Shown here: piece by piece, positions 1-6,520 of the stretch
Layout of the letters: each line of letters begins with the position of its first letter
Numbering within the stretch: the first letter of the stretch is position 1
Origin: a virus
IMG/VR virus record: IMGVR_UViG_3300008267_000300
Coordinates: 1-50,001 of that record
DNA: 50,001 bases
Direction: 5' to 3' (one strand)
Program-made: the position numbers and the translations under genes
The notes under the pieces: model-generated
What the model was told of the DNA's origin: nothing
Seen by the model: only the letters and a program-made list of their open reading frames with translations
Databases searched by the model: none

Positions 1-234
1 AAGCACTACGGCTTTGGTGATACTGTTCACGCAATAACAAAGGCCACTGGAATTGAAAAAGTCGTCAAAGCAGTTGCTGGAGAGGACTGCGGATGTGGTG
101 AAAGAAAAGAAATGTTAAATAATCCAAACCTATTAATTAATAAGATATTTTATGGGACAGAGCAAGACATCCAAGTACTACGCAGCAAACCCAACAGCAG
201 CGGAGAAGAGGAGAGAGTATCAGAGGGAGCTTAA
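1..234 (+). CDS. Conserved small phage protein, 5'-truncated by window edge
   Basis: The frame is open from the first base and stops with TAA at 232-234, so the start codon lies outside the window. The visible 77 residues contain GFGDTVHAITKATGIEKVVK followed by a cysteine cluster, EDCGCGERKE. I recognise this combination (amphipathic 'DT-ITKATG' helix, then CGC with basic residues) from small uncharacterised proteins of Bacteroidota and marine phages, where it usually sits beside structural genes. The function is unknown; the closely spaced cysteines could bind a metal. The last ~27 codons overlap the next gene in another frame by 83 nt, which is unusually long, so either start of the neighbour or the end of this gene could be slightly different from what is given. 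Confidence 0.6.
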   Translation, partial: KHYGFGDTVHAITKATGIEKVVKAVAGEDCGCGERKEMLNNPNLLINKIFYGTEQDIQVLRSKPNSSGEEERVSEGA

Positions 235-412
235 CAAGAGCGAGTCTGAGAAGAAGTACAGGGCAGAGCACACCAAGGAGAGAAGGAAGAGAGATATTGA
301 CGGGAAAGGTGGTAAAGACGTTAGTATGAAAAAAAATGGTAAATTTGTACTTGAGTCTCCTTCTATCAATAGGGGTAGAAACGGAGCTAATGGTAAAAGC
401 ACAAAAAAATAA
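152..412 (+). CDS. Small very basic conserved phage protein
   Basis: 86 residues, strongly basic. It starts MGQSKTSKYYAANPTAAEKR and continues with an Arg/Lys/Glu-rich helical region, then a Gly/Lys/Asn-rich tail (RGRNGANGKSTKK). The motif 'SKTSKYYAxNP-A--KRR' is one I recognise from small hypothetical proteins that are very common in Bacteroidota phages and some cyanophages. The composition suggests binding to nucleic acid or to acidic virion proteins, but no domain identifies a role. It is followed after 6 nt by the next virion gene, so it is probably a member of the late operon. Confidence 0.7.
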   Translation: MGQSKTSKYYAANPTAAEKRREYQRELNKSESEKKYRAEHTKERRKRDIDGKGGKDVSMKKNGKFVLESPSINRGRNGANGKSTKK

Positions 413-418
413 CTAAAG

Positions 419-679
419 ATGGCATATCAAAAATTACAAGTAGAAAGAGCAGCTCCAGTTACTCCAGATGATAACTTTAACATACCATACGTTGGATATC
501 CAACTGAAGTATGGCCTTGTATATTATACTCTGGATCTGGAGGTATAATTAGAGTTTTAACAGCAGGTGGTGATGACGTTACATTTACTAATGTTGCAGC
601 AGGTGCGTTTTTACCTGTTCAAGTTATTAGAGTATTTGCTTCTACTACATCAGCTACTGGCATTATAGCTCTTTGGTAA
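419..679 (+). CDS. Small virion-type beta protein (possible decoration protein)
   Basis: 86 residues starting MAYQKLQVERAAPVTPDDNF. The protein is rich in beta-forming residues and in Gly/Thr/Val, with almost no lysine after the N-terminus. It resembles small proteins of Bacteroidota and marine phages that share a 'MAYQKLQV-RA--VTPSD--NIP' opening and are found among structural genes. Gene position (late operon, upstream of fibre and lysis genes) supports a structural role such as a head decoration or accessory protein, but this is inferred. The next gene starts 1 nt after its stop. Confidence 0.6.
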   Translation: MAYQKLQVERAAPVTPDDNFNIPYVGYPTEVWPCILYSGSGGIIRVLTAGGDDVTFTNVAAGAFLPVQVIRVFASTTSATGIIALW

Positions 680-680
680 G

Positions 681-1028
681 ATGGGCACTTTTATAGGCAC
701 ATCAGCTGGTATAGGGTCTTCATCAAATGATGTTGAGTCTAAAAAACCTTCTCCTTCTATATTGGAAGTACTTCCTGTATTAACATTAGATACATCTGTA
801 GATCCTACTATATATGTATATTTTCTACTTAGCCCAGGGGTTACTCCTGTATCAATGAAAGGTACATTATATTGGGATGACAGATTTTATGGTGAGAATA
901 ATTACTACACTGATGGATTACAATGGGTGGCTGAATTCCCATATGGAGGGACATATTATTTAGATTTAGAGATAGTTATTGATTCAACAACTACTTATAA
1001 CTTTACATCTAATACATTAATCATATAA
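681..1028 (+). CDS. Hypothetical virion-associated protein
   Basis: 115 residues with a Ser/Gly-rich start (GTSAGIGSSSNDVESKKPS) followed by alternating hydrophobic/polar beta strands and many aromatic residues (YW-D-RFYGENNYY, FPYGGTYYLDLEI). The composition is typical of beta-sandwich accessory or fibre proteins. No family is recognised. It begins 1 nt after the previous stop and is followed by a gene 2 nt downstream, so it is translated as part of the same late transcript. Confidence 0.55.
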   Translation: MGTFIGTSAGIGSSSNDVESKKPSPSILEVLPVLTLDTSVDPTIYVYFLLSPGVTPVSMKGTLYWDDRFYGENNYYTDGLQWVAEFPYGGTYYLDLEIVIDSTTTYNFTSNTLII

Positions 1029-1030
1029 AA

Positions 1031-1360
1031 ATGGCTCTTATTAGCAACGAAGGATCTGTTGGCTTAACTGGCACAACGTTATACGAGTGTAGAACTCAGA
1101 ACGTGTGCGCCATAAACTATGTTAGATTCTCTAATGCCATTAGTAGCTACGAGGTACTTTTACAGAAGTATGACGCATCAACATCAACAACAACAGACAT
1201 ATATACGCTATCACTATCAATGGGTGACACTGTTACTGACGACATGGTTTACATACTACACAAGGATGACCAGTTAATAGCCACAACAAATGACGCTAAT
1301 ACAACATTTATAATTAGTGGTGAAGAAGGACCTAACTTATCTTTCTTACGATGCAAGTAA
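1031..1360 (+). CDS. Hypothetical beta-rich virion protein
   Basis: 109 residues, opening MALISNEGSVGLTGTTLYEC. It is Thr/Ser rich with a predicted all-beta character (strands around YEVLLQKYDAST, IYTLSLSMGDTV, TTFIISGEEG). The stop overlaps the start of the downstream fibre gene by 10 nt. Similar small beta proteins that mediate attachment of fibres or decorate capsids are common in this position, but no sequence motif proves a role. Confidence 0.55.
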   Translation: MALISNEGSVGLTGTTLYECRTQNVCAINYVRFSNAISSYEVLLQKYDASTSTTTDIYTLSLSMGDTVTDDMVYILHKDDQLIATTNDANTTFIISGEEGPNLSFLRCK

Positions 1361-2778
1361 CAGACAAGAATGGTAACATATTTGGCCCTCATGGACTACA
1401 GGTAAACGGGCCTGATGGTAAGCCTAAAGTTATTTCTAGCGGTGGTGGAGGAGGATCTATACCACAGGGAACCGCTAGTGGAATAGATACGTATACCGTT
1501 TCAATAACAGGGGTAACTGCATACAACGATGGTGACTCGTACCTAGTAAGATTTACAAATGGAAACACCACTGGATGTACACTAAATATAAATGGTCTAG
1601 GTGCAAACATATTGTACAGAAATAATGACGGTGAACTAATCGGTGGAGACATTATAGATGGTGCTGAAATGTTGTGTATTTATAACTCTACTATTAGTGG
1701 ATTCCAGGTCATAGGAACTGCACCAAACACACTTTTGGCATACGTAACAAATGCTGAGTCTATAACAATAAATAAGGGACAGCCTGTATATGCTTTTGGT
1801 GGACAGGGAGACCGTCTAAAGGTAAAGCTGGCATACAATACTCTTGACGCTACGTCAGCTCAAACTGTTGGTTTAGTTGTATCAAGTTCAATAGGAGCTA
1901 ATCAGAAGGGATTAATTATGCTTAACGGTCAGTTGGACGGTCTAAGTATATTTCCAACGTCAACGTGGGCAAACGGTGATCCTGTGTACTTAGGTGATAC
2001 GGCAGGATCAGTTACTAATATTAAACCATCAGCTCCTAATCACTTGGTATATCTTGGATACGTAACCACAGCCAATAACGGTAGCGCTGGTAGAATGTAT
2101 ATTAGGGTACAGAACGGATACGAGCTTAATGAGTTGCATGACGTTCAGATATCTGGACTTTTAGATAACGACATAATACAGTACGACCTAGCTACTGACC
2201 TCTGGCAGAACAAGTCACTATCAAGTGCTGGAGTGCAGCCTACCTTAGTAAGTAGTACCAACATCAAGACGGTTAATAACAACTCACTGCTAGGTAGTGG
2301 TAACTTAAACATCGGCCCAAGGCTACTTGGATGGAGTGGTATACTAGGCACACCAACTACAGGTAACGCAGTTACTATATGCCATTCATTAATGATACCT
2401 GCTAACACATTAAACAGCAACAACATTCTGCAGTTAGTGTTTAGAATGTACCGACAATCAGGTAACACAGGACAGATGTATGGTAGAATATATGTCAATA
2501 CTACTAACAGCTTAACAGGTGCTTTATTGATTGGTGGCATATTTACAATGAATGGTGGAGGTACTCAGTTCATTGGATATTGTGAACGCAACTATAGCTA
2601 TGATGGCACAAGTCTTAGGACTATGGTAGGTACTACATTCTCTGAATATACTACAGGTAATATACAAACCACTGCATTCAATAGAACAGTTAATCAATAT
2701 ATCTTATTTACCATGCAGGCACAATCAGTTGCAGAAGTGGCTAATGTAGATTTATTCAAAGTATTTGCATATGTTTAA
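1351..2778 (+). CDS. Tail fibre-like / virion structural protein, 475 aa
   Basis: The protein begins with a short collagen-free Gly-rich hinge (residues ~1-35, including SSGGGGGS), followed by repeated beta modules. Region ~50-125 (YLVRFTNGNTTGCTLNINGLG) resembles small trimerising fibre modules. Region ~130-255 contains AESITINKGQPVYAFGGQGD and VYLGYVTTANNGSAGRMYIR, a module I recognise from fibre proteins of Bacteroidota phages. Region ~255-320 (ELHDVQISGLLDNDIIQYD) is a typical linker preceding a C-terminal domain. The C-terminal ~150 residues form a beta-rich head, possibly receptor binding. It overlaps its upstream neighbour by 10 nt and its downstream neighbour by 8 nt. Exact location on the virion cannot be told from sequence. 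Confidence 0.75.
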   Translation: MQVTDKNGNIFGPHGLQVNGPDGKPKVISSGGGGGSIPQGTASGIDTYTVSITGVTAYNDGDSYLVRFTNGNTTGCTLNINGLGANILYRNNDGELIGGDIIDGAEMLCIYNSTISGFQVIGTAPNTLLAYVTNAESITINKGQPVYAFGGQGDRLKVKLAYNTLDATSAQTVGLVVSSSIGANQKGLIMLNGQLDGLSIFPTSTWANGDPVYLGDTAGSVTNIKPSAPNHLVYLGYVTTANNGSAGRMYIRVQNGYELNELHDVQISGLLDNDIIQYDLATDLWQNKSLSSAGVQPTLVSSTNIKTVNNNSLLGSGNLNIGPRLLGWSGILGTPTTGNAVTICHSLMIPANTLNSNNILQLVFRMYRQSGNTGQMYGRIYVNTTNSLTGALLIGGIFTMNGGGTQFIGYCERNYSYDGTSLRTMVGTTFSEYTTGNIQTTAFNRTVNQYILFTMQAQSVAEVANVDLFKVFAYV

Positions 2779-2908
2779 TTACAATGGAATAGAGTATACA
2801 ATCACAGGACCCATTGAGGTGGTTAGTGATACTCAGCTCCATGTGGAAACTGACAAGGGTATCATTCTAGTAGATGACACTATGGAAATATACTATGAAT
2901 TAAAATAG
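2771..2908 (+). CDS. 45-aa small protein coupled to fibre gene
   Basis: The frame starts with ATG at 2771, inside the last codons of the fibre gene, and ends with TAG at 2906-2908. It encodes MFNYNGIEYTITGPIEVVSD and continues with short alternating strands to YYELK. The translational coupling (8-nt overlap) and the exact filling of the gap before the next promoter support it as a real gene. No family is recognised; it could be a small beta-barrel or chaperone for the fibre. Confidence 0.55.
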   Translation: MFNYNGIEYTITGPIEVVSDTQLHVETDKGIILVDDTMEIYYELK

Positions 2909-2909
2909 T

Positions 2910-2917
2910 TATCTTTG
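2910..2917 (+). promoter_or_regulatory. Bacteroidota-type -7 promoter element (TATCTTTG)
   Basis: The octamer TATCTTTG fits TAnnTTTG, the -7 box used by the primary sigma factor of Bacteroidota. It lies 5 nt ahead of the ATG of the spanin-like gene, so transcription would begin at or just before the start codon. It would drive the lysis cassette. No clear -33 TTG was assigned. Confidence 0.55.
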
Positions 2918-2922
2918 TGAGT

Positions 2923-3411
2923 ATGAAATATATACTCGCATCATCTCTGTTTTTATTTCTTTTTTCTTGCTCTATGGAGCGAAGACTAGCCAAGTACTGT
3001 CCACTATGTACACAGAAAGATAGCACAGTTACAATTATTGCATATCGCGATACGACTATAAATATTCCAGGAGAAACTGTTTATATAGAAGATACATTAT
3101 TTTGCGATTCATTGGGTAATGTATACGCGAGTAGACTATCTGAGAAAGATGGTACAATACTAAAGCTTCAGTCTAGAATAAGAAACAACAAGTACAAGGT
3201 AATTGCTAGAACTGATACTATATACAGGACAATAAAAGGAAACACCATTTACAAGACGAAACTTGTAACTAAAACACAGAAACCAGAGCGTATAAAGTAC
3301 ATACCATGGTGGGTTAACTTCTTTGCTGTACTAGGTGGGATATTATTTATAATTATACTAATATATGTCATAGTAAAAATCATTAAGAAAAGCATTGTAC
3401 CTATCCCATGA
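2923..3411 (+). CDS. Spanin-like lipoprotein with C-terminal membrane anchor (lysis)
   Basis: Start chosen at ATG 2923 (the in-frame GTG at 2917 lies inside the promoter box). Residues 1-16, MKYILASSLFLFLFSC, are a lipoprotein signal with Cys16 as the lipidation site. The middle (~17-125) is polar and predicted periplasmic, with Asp/Thr-rich strands and several cysteines. Residues ~128-152 (WWVNFFAVLGGILFIIILIY) form one transmembrane helix followed by a basic cytoplasmic tail. An outer-membrane lipid anchor plus an inner-membrane helix in one polypeptide is the layout of unimolecular spanins such as T1 gp11, which fuse inner and outer membranes at the last stage of lysis. The gene is directly upstream of holin and endolysin, sharing ATGA with the holin. 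Confidence 0.7.
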   Translation: MKYILASSLFLFLFSCSMERRLAKYCPLCTQKDSTVTIIAYRDTTINIPGETVYIEDTLFCDSLGNVYASRLSEKDGTILKLQSRIRNNKYKVIARTDTIYRTIKGNTIYKTKLVTKTQKPERIKYIPWWVNFFAVLGGILFIIILIYVIVKIIKKSIVPIP

Positions 3412-3899
3412 AAATACAACTAATCATACTATCTGCATCATTTAAAAAATTTGCACCTCAAATTATAATGACAATAACAACATTCTTTATGCCTATATTT
3501 GGACTTTCTATGCTTATAGGTTTTGTTATAGGACTAGACACCGTAACTGGAATATGGAAAGCTAAAAAACACAAAATACCAGTAACAAGTCGTGGAGCCA
3601 GTGCCATTGCTTCAAAGATGGCACTATATCAAATTACACTATTTACATTCTTTTTGATTGATCATTTCATAATGAACGACATAATGAAACAATTCTTTTC
3701 AGTTGACCTAATGTTGACAAAGGTTGTTTCGTTAATACTTATAAGTATTGAGGTAATGAGCATTAACGAGAACTATAAGGCAGTTAAGGGATTGGATTTA
3801 TGGCAAGCAATGAAGAACTTGTTTGCCAGAGCAAGAGAAATTAAAAAAGATCTAGATGGAATTAGACATAACCAAGATAGTACAGGAGAGGCTATCTAG
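3408..3899 (+). CDS. Phage holin (holin_4-like family)
   Basis: 163 residues with three or four hydrophobic segments: ~18-45 (IIMTITTFFMPIFGLSMLIG), ~72-90 and ~100-118 separated by a basic cytoplasmic loop (TGIWKAKKHKIPVTSRGA). The 'GLDTVTGIWKAKK' segment between the first two helices is characteristic of phage_holin_4 proteins (LIxxxDxxTGxxKA). The C-terminus is charged and helical. It would oligomerise in the inner membrane and release the endolysin. The start codon overlaps the spanin stop (ATGA) and the end overlaps the amidase gene by 44 nt, which suggests translational coupling of the three lysis proteins. Confidence 0.8.
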   Translation: MKIQLIILSASFKKFAPQIIMTITTFFMPIFGLSMLIGFVIGLDTVTGIWKAKKHKIPVTSRGASAIASKMALYQITLFTFFLIDHFIMNDIMKQFFSVDLMLTKVVSLILISIEVMSINENYKAVKGLDLWQAMKNLFARAREIKKDLDGIRHNQDSTGEAI

Positions 3900-4503
3900 C
3901 GATCAGTACTTTGCTGAGGATAGCAAAAAAATTCAAGTATACTTACACCACACAGCTGGTGGAGGTAATCCTGTTGCTGTGTCTAAGTTCTGGAACAGCA
4001 ATGACTCAAGAATAGCTACAGCATTTGTTATCGGTGAGCGAGGAACGATTGTTCAGTGCTTCTCTTCTAGACACTGGGCATGGCACTTGGGTGTAGATGC
4101 TGAGGACTTTGTTGTAAATGGAGCAAAGTATCAGAACCTAAACAAACTTTCAGTGGGAATTGAGGTTTGTAACTGGGGACCACTAAAGCTTAAATACGGT
4201 AAGTTTTATAACTATGTAAAAGGAGTTGTCGATCCTTCAATGGTTACAACACTTGATAAGCCTTACAAGGGTAATATCTATTGGTATAAGTATACTGACG
4301 AGCAAATTGAGAGCACTAGACAGCTGGTAAATTACTTGTGTGATACGTACAAAATACCTAAGAACTACAGAGAAGATATCTGGAAGATAGACAAGGAGGC
4401 ATTTAAAGGAACTCCAGGTATATATACACATAACTCAGTTCGTAAAGACAAGGCCGACATATATCCATGTCCACGAATGATTCAAATGCTTAAGAACTTA
4501 TGA
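3856..4503 (+). CDS. Endolysin: N-acetylmuramoyl-L-alanine amidase (Amidase_2)
   Basis: 215 residues matching the T7 lysozyme/PGRP-type zinc amidase fold. The first zinc ligand lies in VYLHHTAGGG (H31/H32), and the C-terminal ligands are H192 in GIYTHNSV and C205 in DIYPCPRM. The core strand SVGIEVCNWGP (~99-109) is typical of the family. The enzyme cuts the bond between N-acetylmuramic acid and L-alanine in peptidoglycan. No signal peptide is present, so export depends on the holin. A long insertion (~110-150) between the core strand and the last helix is common in Bacteroidota phage endolysins. The stop overlaps the next start as ATGA-type coupling. Confidence 0.88.
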   Translation: MELDITKIVQERLSSDQYFAEDSKKIQVYLHHTAGGGNPVAVSKFWNSNDSRIATAFVIGERGTIVQCFSSRHWAWHLGVDAEDFVVNGAKYQNLNKLSVGIEVCNWGPLKLKYGKFYNYVKGVVDPSMVTTLDKPYKGNIYWYKYTDEQIESTRQLVNYLCDTYKIPKNYREDIWKIDKEAFKGTPGIYTHNSVRKDKADIYPCPRMIQMLKNL

Positions 4504-4652
4504 AATTCAAGAGTCACTGGTTTAGAGAGATCTGGGGACACGTAAGTATAAGAGTTATACTTGGTCCTGTAAGGTTCTTTGCTATTGATGTTGACGTATG
4601 TAGAAATTTTTATTCAATTACTTTTATTAACTTTACACTTAGAAACAGATGA
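4500..4652 (+). CDS. 50-aa conserved-looking small protein
   Basis: ATG at 4500 overlaps the amidase stop (TTATGA), and the TGA at 4650-4652 overlaps the next ATG. It encodes MKFKSHWFREIWGHVSIRVI followed by LGPVRFFAIDVDVCRNF. Aromatic and basic residues alternate with strands; no signal peptide or clear helix. The chain of start/stop overlaps on both sides argues that it is translated. A similar 'GPxRxFAxDVDVCR' small protein occurs in other Bacteroidota phages to my recollection; its role is unknown. Confidence 0.6.
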   Translation: MKFKSHWFREIWGHVSIRVILGPVRFFAIDVDVCRNFYSITFINFTLRNR

Positions 4653-4786
4653 GCAAGAAAACACTAGAGGTAAAATCATTTGAGAAAAAACATGTTGAAA
4701 GACCTGGCGTACATGCCAAGACTAAGACATCTTTTTTAAAGACATCAAAGAACTATAAGAAAAAATATAAAGGACAAGGACGATGA
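4649..4786 (+). CDS. 45-aa highly basic protein, RPGVHAKTKTS family
   Basis: The gene begins ATGAGC overlapping the previous TGA, and its own TGA overlaps the next ATG. Product: MSKKTLEVKSFEKKHVERPG, then VHAKTKTSFLKTSKNYKK and a GQGR end. The core 'RPGVHAKxxxSxxKxSKNYKKxYxGQG' is a pattern I recognise from tiny proteins repeatedly found in Bacteroidota phages. With about one third Lys/Arg it may bind nucleic acid or ribosomes, but this is inferred from composition alone. Confidence 0.65.
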   Translation: MSKKTLEVKSFEKKHVERPGVHAKTKTSFLKTSKNYKKKYKGQGR

Positions 4787-5187
4787 AAGCAGCAAACTAT
4801 CAGATAAAAGCACCAAGTGTAAATGACTTGTTGTTTGGTACTAAAAACTCAAGTGGTGATACCGTTAATTTTAGGGTGCAAGACGTGGTAAACTTAACTC
4901 AATCACCATCTATTGTATCTACCAATACTTTGATTGCTGCTACAATATCAAACATCAACACTTACTTTACTGGAACTGCTGGAGCAAACTTTGCTGTTAC
5001 ATTGCCAACCGCTAATGCTAATATTGACGGTCTTAAGTATGTGATCATGTCTACTGCAACTAGAGCTACTACTACTTGGGTAACACCTGGTGGATCTATT
5101 GTTGGAGCTCCATCTACACTAACAGCAAACACACCAGTTTGTTTTCAATACAATAATAGCGATACTACTTGGTACATATCTATGTAA
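4783..5187 (+). CDS. Small virion/fibre-associated protein
   Basis: 134 residues. The N-terminal part (~1-40, NYQIKAPSVNDLLFGTKNSS) is followed by a Thr/Ala-rich beta region with the pattern AGANFAVTLPTANANIDGLKY, a fold signature common in phage fibre accessory modules ('F-VTLP-A-A-IDG--Y-I-S'). The C-terminus (TPVCFQYNNSDTTWYIS) matches the closing strand of such modules. It is likely a virion protein. It ends the run of ATGA-coupled genes begun at the lysis cassette. Confidence 0.6.
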   Translation: MKAANYQIKAPSVNDLLFGTKNSSGDTVNFRVQDVVNLTQSPSIVSTNTLIAATISNINTYFTGTAGANFAVTLPTANANIDGLKYVIMSTATRATTTWVTPGGSIVGAPSTLTANTPVCFQYNNSDTTWYISM

Positions 5188-5205
5188 TTTGTCACTAAAT
5201 TTTAC

Positions 5206-5213
5206 TATATTTG
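5206..5213 (+). promoter_or_regulatory. Bacteroidota-type -7 promoter element (TATATTTG)
   Basis: TATATTTG (TAnnTTTG) lies in the 50-nt gap between two genes, 24 nt upstream of the next ATG. A TTTG at 5188-5191 lies 14 nt further upstream, which is somewhat close for a -33 element. It would start transcription of the packaging and head genes. Confidence 0.6.
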
Positions 5214-5237
5214 TGACGTAATTCTAAATTAAATAAA

Positions 5238-5483
5238 ATGGCAAAAGAAAAGAAAATTACTCAAGAAGAGTTAGACAAGCTTAGATCTTTAAATCAAACT
5301 TACAGAGATCTTAAATTCCAAATCGCTGACATTGAAGTTTCATTTGAACGAATGAAAAGCCAAAAGATGTCATCACTAGCTAATCTAGAAACATCTGCAT
5401 TTGATCTGTCACAGTTTCAAGATGAGTTAGTCTCTAAGTATGGAGACATTAAAATCAATCTTCAAACAGGTGAATATAATTAG
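5238..5483 (+). CDS. Small coiled-coil protein
   Basis: 81 residues, MAKEKKITQEELDKLRSLNQ followed by further heptads to about residue 55; no cysteines. The pattern (LRSLNQTYRDLKFQIADIEV) predicts one long helix pair. Proteins of this kind with a conserved 'LQxxLGxxE-QK' style helix are frequent in Bacteroidota phages and remain unassigned. The C-terminal DIKINLQTGEY may be a short beta hairpin. It is the first gene after a promoter and overlaps its neighbour by 14 nt. Confidence 0.65.
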   Translation: MAKEKKITQEELDKLRSLNQTYRDLKFQIADIEVSFERMKSQKMSSLANLETSAFDLSQFQDELVSKYGDIKINLQTGEYN

Positions 5484-5694
5484 AAAAATATCAGTAGGTC
5501 CTGACTACATGAAGTCAATGCACTATGTGGTAGGTCAAGACGTCCTAAGAGGAAACGGATCCATAGACACGATACTAATGGAGTCTGATTTATCTATATC
5601 TATTTATATACTAAATCAAGACAAAGAAATCGTAAAGTGGAAGAGTTTCTCTGCTTCAATGCCAGTATCTATTGAGTACAACATAGATTTCTAA
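5470..5694 (+). CDS. Conserved hypothetical protein, RKISVGPDY family
   Basis: I place the start at GTG 5470, giving VNIIRKISVGPDYMKSMHYV as the N-terminus, since family members I recall begin just before 'RKISVG-DY--AMHY-VGQ'. An ATG at 5440 in the same frame would add ten residues but overlap the upstream gene by 44 nt. The product is 74 residues, with beta strands (ISIYILNQDKEIVKWKSFSA) and a conserved end MPVSIEYNIDF. The function is unknown. It is located just upstream of the terminase block and shares its stop with the next ATG. Confidence 0.65.
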   Translation: MNIIRKISVGPDYMKSMHYVVGQDVLRGNGSIDTILMESDLSISIYILNQDKEIVKWKSFSASMPVSIEYNIDF

Positions 5695-6254
5695 TGAAGT
5701 CTCCACATCATTTTATCATAAAACCTTACAATAGTAGGCGTTATGACAACATACGTAAGTATGGTGAAGTTGATTTTTTTATAAGCACATCACAAGAAGA
5801 CCACACTGTATCTAACAGACTCGGTGTGGTTGTTTCTGTACCAATAAACTATGATGGACCAATAAAGAGTGGTGATCATGTGATAGTTCATCATAACGTA
5901 TTTAAGTTCTACTACGACATGAAGGGTAACCAGAAGAGCAGCTGGCATCACTTGTTTGATGATTACTTTATCATAGAGTCTGATCAGTTGTACTTGTATA
6001 AGGATCCAGAAGGTGAGTGGATGTCACCATATCCATACTGCTTTGTTAGATCTATAAAAAATCAAGATAAAGTTATTTCTTCAGCTGGTTCTAAAGAAGA
6101 TTTATGGGGTGAGTTGGTATACTTTAATGAGTTACTTACAGATGTTGAAAAGGGTGATATTGTTTCATTCTCTCCAGATAGTGAGTACGAGTTTAGAATA
6201 GATGATGAGATTCTTTATAGAATGTACAACAAGAATATATGTCTAAAAAAATAG
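5694..6254 (+). CDS. GroES-like (co-chaperonin-fold) two-domain protein
   Basis: 186 residues that read as two tandem GroES-type barrels. Barrel one (~35-95) contains RLGVVVSVPINYDGPIKSGD then HVIVHHNVFKFYYD, the 'GxVxxV------IKxGDxVxxxx' pattern of Cpn10. Barrel two (~130-186) contains LVYFNELLTDVEKGDIVSFS and EYEFRIDDEILYRMY, matching 'VxxGDxVxxxxxxxxxxxIDxExxxxxxxxxI'. T4 gp31 and RB49 CocO are precedents for phage co-chaperonins that help fold capsid protein. The location upstream of terminase, portal and capsid fits such a role. The recognition rests on motif pattern only, so the assignment is tentative. It overlaps the following gene by 16 nt. Confidence 0.5.
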   Translation: MKSPHHFIIKPYNSRRYDNIRKYGEVDFFISTSQEDHTVSNRLGVVVSVPINYDGPIKSGDHVIVHHNVFKFYYDMKGNQKSSWHHLFDDYFIIESDQLYLYKDPEGEWMSPYPYCFVRSIKNQDKVISSAGSKEDLWGELVYFNELLTDVEKGDIVSFSPDSEYEFRIDDEILYRMYNKNICLKK

Positions 6255-6520
6255 AGTTAATAGAGGCTGCAAAGGTAGCTGTTGATGAGTTGATAAAGGT
6301 TCTTAAGGAACCAATAATCACTCATGCTGAGGATGACATATCTGCTGATAAGCTAAAAAATGCTGCATCAGCAAAGAGACTTGCATTTGAGGATGCCATA
6401 TACATGTTAGGAAAGATTGACGAGGAGGAGAACAAGGACGTGCAACAACCCGTTGCGCAAATTGAATTTGGTAAGCATGGCTTTGCTGAGGGCAAGGCAA
6501 AAATAAAGAATGGAAAATAA
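6239..6520 (+). CDS. Putative terminase-associated small protein (TerS candidate)
   Basis: 93 residues, mostly helical: MSKKIELIEAAKVAVDELIK, then a predicted second helix ADKLKNAASAKRLAFEDAIY and a third (LGKIDEEENKD), followed by a flexible Lys/Gly-rich tail ending GFAEGKAKIKNGK. It overlaps the start of the large terminase gene by 11 nt. Position and helical composition fit a small terminase subunit, although no HTH motif is evident. A homologue-like protein ('AxxKxLA--DAxxIL-KIE-EE') accompanies this terminase type in other Bacteroidota phages. Confidence 0.5.
   Translation: MSKKIELIEAAKVAVDELIKVLKEPIITHAEDDISADKLKNAASAKRLAFEDAIYMLGKIDEEENKDVQQPVAQIEFGKHGFAEGKAKIKNGK

Noticed and set aside
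1351-2778. Possible diversity-generating retroelement target
   Set aside because: No reverse transcriptase or template repeat is present in the window.
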